NCBI GenBank assembly: GCA_934511465.1
Contig: CAKSWG010000006.1
Location: 1 to 64,000 of the forward strand
Length of the DNA: 64,000 nt
Source: an uncultured Faecalibacterium sp.
Lineage (GTDB): Bacteria; Bacillota; Clostridia; Oscillospirales; Ruminococcaceae
Reading direction: 5' to 3'
Of the stretch, positions 61,045-64,000 are shown in pieces. Below the pieces are notes generated by a model, which searched no databases, was not told where the DNA came from, and saw only the letters and a program-made list of their open reading frames with translations. Every line of letters begins with the position of its first letter. Within the stretch, counting starts at the first letter, position 1. A program made the position numbers and the translations under genes.

Positions 61045-61566
61045 TTATACTTTTACGATATAATCCGGCTTGCGGGGTGCGGCGGGCTTGGGCGCCGCCG
61101 CCGGGTAGCCAAGGATGCAGTGGCCGATACCGACCCAGTCGCCCTCGATGCCCCATTTTTTGAGCAGGGCTTTGCCCTCGTCAGATTCAAACTCTTCCTT
61201 TGCGCGGTTGATCCAGCAGCTGCCCAGTCCCAGCGAAGCGGCGGCCAGCATCAGGTTGCCCATGACAAGGCTGCCGTCGGGCACGGCGTTCGGCGCGTGG
61301 GCATCGGCCAGCACCACCAGAATGGTGGGTGCGCCGTACATGGGGTCGCCGCTGGAACCCATAACGGCGGCGTTCATGCGGGTGAGCTGGGCACGGGTGG
61401 CAGCGTCCTGCACGGCCACGATCTTGGCCGTTTGCAGGCCCTTGCCGCTGGCGGCATAGGTGCCGGCTTCCAGTACGGCGTTCAGCTCTTCGTCGGTGAT
61501 CTGCTCCGGCTTGTAGGCGCGGCAGCTGCGGCGGTTCTTGATCGTTTGCAATGTTTCGTTGGTCAT
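61045..61566 (-). CDS. Nitroreductase-family flavoprotein
   Basis: A 173-aa FMN-dependent reductase. LQTIKNRRSCRAYKPEQITD (6-25) is the FMN-binding start. LNAVLEAGTYAASGKGLQTA, MVNLMLAAASLGLGSCWINR-like MGNLMLAAASLGLGSCWINR and HCILGYPAAAPKPAAPRK follow, all normal for the family. It is on the short side. Substrates may be nitro compounds, flavins or quinones. AGGAGGGG is about 8 nt before ATG 61566. Confidence 0.93.
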   Translation of the reverse strand: MTNETLQTIKNRRSCRAYKPEQITDEELNAVLEAGTYAASGKGLQTAKIVAVQDAATRAQLTRMNAAVMGSSGDPMYGAPTILVVLADAHAPNAVPDGSLVMGNLMLAAASLGLGSCWINRAKEEFESDEGKALLKKWGIEGDWVGIGHCILGYPAAAPKPAAPRKPDYIVKV

Positions 61567-61597
61567 AGCGATTCCCCTCCTTAAAAGATATGCCTTT

Positions 61598-61626
61598 ATT
61601 GTATCACAACCGCGCCCGGAGTGCAA
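61598..61626 (-). promoter_or_regulatory. Promoter of the nitroreductase operon
   Basis: TTGCAC (61626-61621), 17 bp, TACAAT (61603-61598) on the minus strand, about 32 bp before the ATG. Confidence 0.75.
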
Positions 61627-61729
61627 AGCAAAGCGTACAGGAAACGCTTGTGTTGCACGTAAACGTTATCGCAGCAAAAATTGCGGCAGAATGCACAATA
61701 AAACGCGAAAAGATTATGGAAAAGCATCC

Positions 61730-61758
61730 TTGCTGCCAAAGCATAAATACGTTATAAT
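61730..61758 (+). promoter_or_regulatory. Promoter of the ricin-type lectin gene
   Basis: TTGCTG (61730-61735), 17 bp, TATAAT (61753-61758), 33 bp before the ATG. Confidence 0.78.
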
Positions 61759-61790
61759 AGGGCTACCAAAGCGGAAAGGAGTCGTGCTCT

Positions 61791-62381
61791 ATGGCAAAGG
61801 CATCACAGGTAGTGATTCTGGAAAATGAATTTTACATCATCAAAGCCCCCAACGGGAAGGTGCTGGAAATAAAGGATTTCAACACGGAGAACGGCGCCGC
61901 CATCCAGCTGTGGAGCTATGCGGGCCATCCGTGGCAGCAGTGGCAGTTCATAGACGCGGGCGAAGGGCGCTGGCGCATCTGCAACCGCTTCACCGGCAAG
62001 ATGATGGATCTGGCCCTTGGCGGCGTGGTGGAGGGCACATGGCTGCACCAGTGGGGCCGCACCAGCGGGCTGAGCCAGTGCTGGGCACTGGAACCCACCC
62101 GCAATGGCCGCACCCGCATCCGCAATGTGCTGGCCGATAAATACATCGACCTTGTGGGCATGAACACTGCCAACGGAGCACAGGCCCAGATCTGGAACTT
62201 TGTGGCCGGCGGCAATCAGGAATGGACGCTGGAACGCATCGACCCGGACACCGTCCAGAGCGGCCGCCGCGCCGAGGAGGCCAAGGACCCGCAGCCCACG
62301 CCCAGCCAGCGCAAGCACCAGAACGATCTGGTGCGCAAGCTGAACAATGCGGGCAAGGGCAGAGCCAGCCGGAAGGCTTGA
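61791..62381 (+). CDS. Ricin B-type lectin-domain protein without signal peptide
   Basis: A 196-aa protein. Residues about 10-150 form a three-lobe beta-trefoil: the family's QxW is repeated at 49-51 (QQW), 96-98 (QCW) and 143-145 (QEW), and each lobe has a matching YIIKAPNGKVLEIK, WRICNRFTGKMMDLA or IRNVLADKYIDLVG strand set. This fold usually binds sugars. No secretion signal is visible, so a cytosolic role or an unusual export route must be assumed. The basic C-terminal tail (QRKHQNDLVRKLNNAGKGRA) may bind nucleic acid or membrane. GAAAGGAG precedes the ATG. Repeat copy 7 begins at the base after its stop. Confidence 0.88.
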   Translation: MAKASQVVILENEFYIIKAPNGKVLEIKDFNTENGAAIQLWSYAGHPWQQWQFIDAGEGRWRICNRFTGKMMDLALGGVVEGTWLHQWGRTSGLSQCWALEPTRNGRTRIRNVLADKYIDLVGMNTANGAQAQIWNFVAGGNQEWTLERIDPDTVQSGRRAEEAKDPQPTPSQRKHQNDLVRKLNNAGKGRASRKA

Positions 62382-62503
62382 ACCCTCTCAGTCATTGCTG
62401 CGCAATGCCAGCTCCCCCGAAAGGGGGAGCTTTATTTGCGCAAACCGGAAGAAGAAAAAGCTCCCCCCCTCGGGGGAGCTGGCGCGTTAGCGCCTGAGAG
62501 GGT
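62382..62503. repeat. Palindromic intergenic repeat, copy 7
   Basis: ACCCTCTCAG begins right after the TGA of the lectin gene, and CTGAGAGGGT ends it. Hairpins CATTGCtgcGCAATG, AGCTCCCCC/GGGGGAGCT twice, and GGCGCgttaGCGCC. Confidence 0.9.
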
Positions 62504-62528
62504 TTTGCACACAAAAAAGGAGAACTCA

Positions 62529-63038
62529 ATGAATCTAGGAGCCTTCATGAACCCCGAATTCCCCATTTTCAGCACCACGCTGTGCTATCTGGAACGGGAG
62601 GATGCGTACCTGATGCTGCACCGCATCAAAAAGCAGGACGACTACAACCACGACAAATGGATCGGTGTAGGCGGAAAGTTTGAGCGGTTTGAAAGCCCGG
62701 AGGACTGTCTGCTGCGGGAAGTGAAGGAGGAGACCGGCCTGACCCTGAAACACTTCCGCGCCCGGGGTCTGCTGACCTTTATTTGGGGCAATATGACCGA
62801 GTTCATCCACCTGTACACCGCGGACCGGTGGGAAGGCGAGATGGTGCCGCGCGACGCCTGCCGCGAAGGCGTACTGGAATGGGTGCCCAAAGAAAAGGTA
62901 ACGGACCTGCCCATCTGGGAGGGCGACAAAATTTTCTTCCGCCTGCTGAACGAGGACCGGCCCTATTTTTCCCTCAAGCTGGTGTATGACGGCGACACCC
63001 TGAAACAGGCTGTGCTGGACGGAAAAAGGATCGTTTGA
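62529..63038 (+). CDS. NUDIX hydrolase (8-oxo-dGTP diphosphatase-like)
   Basis: A 169-aa enzyme that hydrolyses a nucleoside diphosphate linked to another group. The Nudix box GGKFERFESPEDCLLREVKE then ETGL (49-71) fits GX5EX7REUXEEXGU. YLMLHRIKKQDDYNHDKWIG before it resembles MutT-like proteins that clean oxidised nucleotides, and LEWVPKEKVTDLPIWEGDKI after it is common in Firmicute versions. The substrate is inferred. AAAAAGGAGA is about 6 nt before ATG 62529; the frame extends upstream into repeat copy 7. Confidence 0.92.
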   Translation: MNLGAFMNPEFPIFSTTLCYLEREDAYLMLHRIKKQDDYNHDKWIGVGGKFERFESPEDCLLREVKEETGLTLKHFRARGLLTFIWGNMTEFIHLYTADRWEGEMVPRDACREGVLEWVPKEKVTDLPIWEGDKIFFRLLNEDRPYFSLKLVYDGDTLKQAVLDGKRIV

Positions 63039-63089
63039 GAGAGTATCAGCAATATGCCGTTTGCCGCAACGGCCCCTTCTTGTGAAAAA

Positions 63090-63125
63090 GCAAAGCCGGA
63101 ATGACCGCAGTCATTCCGGCTTTGC
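63090..63125. other. Perfect 16-bp inverted repeat after the NUDIX gene
   Basis: GCAAAGCCGGAATGAC, cgca, GTCATTCCGGCTTTGC. Only TTTGCC follows, so termination would be weak. It may close off the NUDIX transcript or the minus-strand PTS transcript. Confidence 0.75.
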
Positions 63126-63130
63126 CATAT

Positions 63131-63298
63131 ATAAAAATATTTTTCCGCTGATATTGCAACGGCGACGACTGCGGCCTGCGGCCGAAACAGGGAGGAGCTG
63201 TTGGGGCCGTGGCCAGCAGGATGCAAGGCCCGCTCAAGGGCCGTAGTAGCCGCTGGGTGCCACAACTCGTCCAGAGCGCACGCGGAGGCCATTCAAAT
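63131..63298. repeat. Second intergenic repeat family, long copy
   Basis: The ends match 13291-13347: an A/T stretch with TTTTTCCGCTGAT at the left, CCAGAGCGCACGCGGAGG and CCATTCAAAT at the right. About 110 bp of GC-rich sequence with CTGCGGCCTGCGGCCG lies between. It abuts the stop codon of the PTS IIC gene. Confidence 0.7.
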
Positions 63299-64000
63299 CA
63301 GTTCAGCTTCAGATCGCCCTCTTTGATCCAGCCCATCTTCCGCTCGATCTCGCAGAAGATCACGCTCAGCACGGCGGGCAGAACAAAGCACAGCAGCACC
63401 ATTGCAGCCCAGTCCATGGGGGTGATGGCGGTCTTGACGCCGGCGGCAATGTCGCTGACCCAGCCGGTGTACACGCCGATCTGGCCCACAAGGCCGCAGG
63501 TGCCCATGCCGGAGGACACGGCGGCACCGTTCATCTCAAAGTGGAACACGCAGGTGGCCAGCGGGCCGGTGATGGCACTGGCCAGCGTGGGTGCGATCCA
63601 GATGCGCGGGTTCTTGACGATGTTGCCCATTTGCAGCATGCTGGTGCCAAGGCCCTGACTTACCAGACCGCCCACGCCGTTTTCTTTATAGCTCATCACG
63701 GCAAAGCCGATCATCTGGGCACAGCAGCCTGCCACGGCGGCACCGCCTGCAAGGCCGGTGAGGCCCAGCGCGGCGCAGATGGCGGCGGAGGAGATGGGCA
63801 GGGTCAGCGCAACGCCCACGATGACGGAAACCAGAATGCCCATCACCAGCGGGGCCTGCTCGGTAGCCCACATGATCAGGGTGCCCACCTGACTTGCGGC
63901 GGCACCGATGGGGGCGGCGATCAGCATGGAAAGGCCCACGCCGGAAAAAATGGTCACCAGCGGCGTGACAAGGATATCTACCTTGGTCTCCTTGCTCACG
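63298..64000 (-). CDS. PTS sugar transporter subunit IIC (PTS_EIIC_2 type), 5' end cut by window edge
   Basis: At least 234 residues of a membrane transporter. Hydrophobic segments VDILVTPLVTIFSGVGLSML, ASQVGTLIMWATEQ and APLVMGILVSVIVGVALTLP are followed by a Gly/Ala-rich region (ALGLTGLAGGAAVAGCCAQM) and NIVKNPRIWIAPTLASAITG, all typical of the PTS_EIIC_2 family of uncharacterised sugar PTS proteins. The family is usually near 340 aa, so the true start probably lies beyond base 64000; a GTG at 63999 is not a convincing start. No IIA or IIB gene is visible here. Confidence 0.85.
   Translation of the reverse strand, partial: VSKETKVDILVTPLVTIFSGVGLSMLIAAPIGAAASQVGTLIMWATEQAPLVMGILVSVIVGVALTLPISSAAICAALGLTGLAGGAAVAGCCAQMIGFAVMSYKENGVGGLVSQGLGTSMLQMGNIVKNPRIWIAPTLASAITGPLATCVFHFEMNGAAVSSGMGTCGLVGQIGVYTGWVSDIAAGVKTAITPMDWAAMVLLCFVLPAVLSVIFCEIERKMGWIKEGDLKLN

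Overview
The window looks like chromosome of a high-GC gut Firmicute (Oscillospiraceae), most likely Faecalibacterium or a close relative. Reasons: strong AAAGGAGG ribosome sites, GC-rich codon use, Clostridia-type gene sets (YesL/DUF624, DUF5711, ECF transporter genes, ClpE-like ATPase, SpoIIE, DUF1653, YerC), PTS and beta-glucoside genes, a pectinesterase, and a family of short palindromic repeats after stop codons. The genus is an inference from gene content and style; no ribosomal RNA is present to confirm it.

Left part (0-22.4 kb): a truncated chorismate mutase/prephenate dehydratase, a small membrane-protein pair and plsC on the minus strand. A plus-strand run follows: YesL-like protein, C39-peptidase-like protein, cytidylate-kinase-like protein, MATE exporter, HdeD-like protein and FAD oxidoreductase. 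At 10.1-10.4 kb lies a compact convergent module: a 34-residue membrane peptide gene facing a short antisense RNA, with a shared terminator and an 11-bp repeat. Next come a cyclophilin, a DNA-repair pair (TIGR03915 with a radical SAM protein), a LexA-type repressor, two tRNA-Ser genes, an AEC transporter, TraX and a LysR regulator. The agmatine-to-putrescine genes aguA-aguB follow, then a secreted lipase-like protein and an iron alcohol dehydrogenase.

An accessory block (22.4-25.3 kb) is AT-richer. It holds only small minus-strand genes: a 72-aa membrane protein, a GNAT-like protein with an 81-aa partner, and a 127-aa winged-helix-like protein. Duplicated non-coding pieces separate them: long palindromes, GC hairpins, and fragments matching the 3' end of the neighbouring tRNA-Val.

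Middle (25.4-43 kb): core genes on the plus strand. These are ruvC-ruvA-ruvB, glmM, an RlmI-like methyltransferase, ecfA1-ecfA2-ecfT, truA, a DUF5711 propeller, cvpA, clpE-like, gltX, spoIIE and a cytoplasmic-type pectinesterase.

At 44 kb a promoter, a very good c-di-GMP-I riboswitch candidate, a hairpin that buries a ribosome site, a tiny reading frame ending in a pentanucleotide repeat, and a terminator precede a secreted leucine-rich-repeat surface protein.

Right part (46-64 kb): a two-component system; an RpiR regulator with 6-phospho-beta-glucosidase and PTS IIBC; a TatB-like/propeller fusion, YwlG, YggS and an ABC exporter; then a minus-strand set (ROK glucokinase, FAH, DJ-1, YerC, GNAT, nitroreductase). 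It ends with a ricin-type lectin, a NUDIX hydrolase and a truncated PTS IIC. Two families of short repeats, one with CCCTCTCAG/CTGAGAGGG ends, sit repeatedly just after stop codons through the window.
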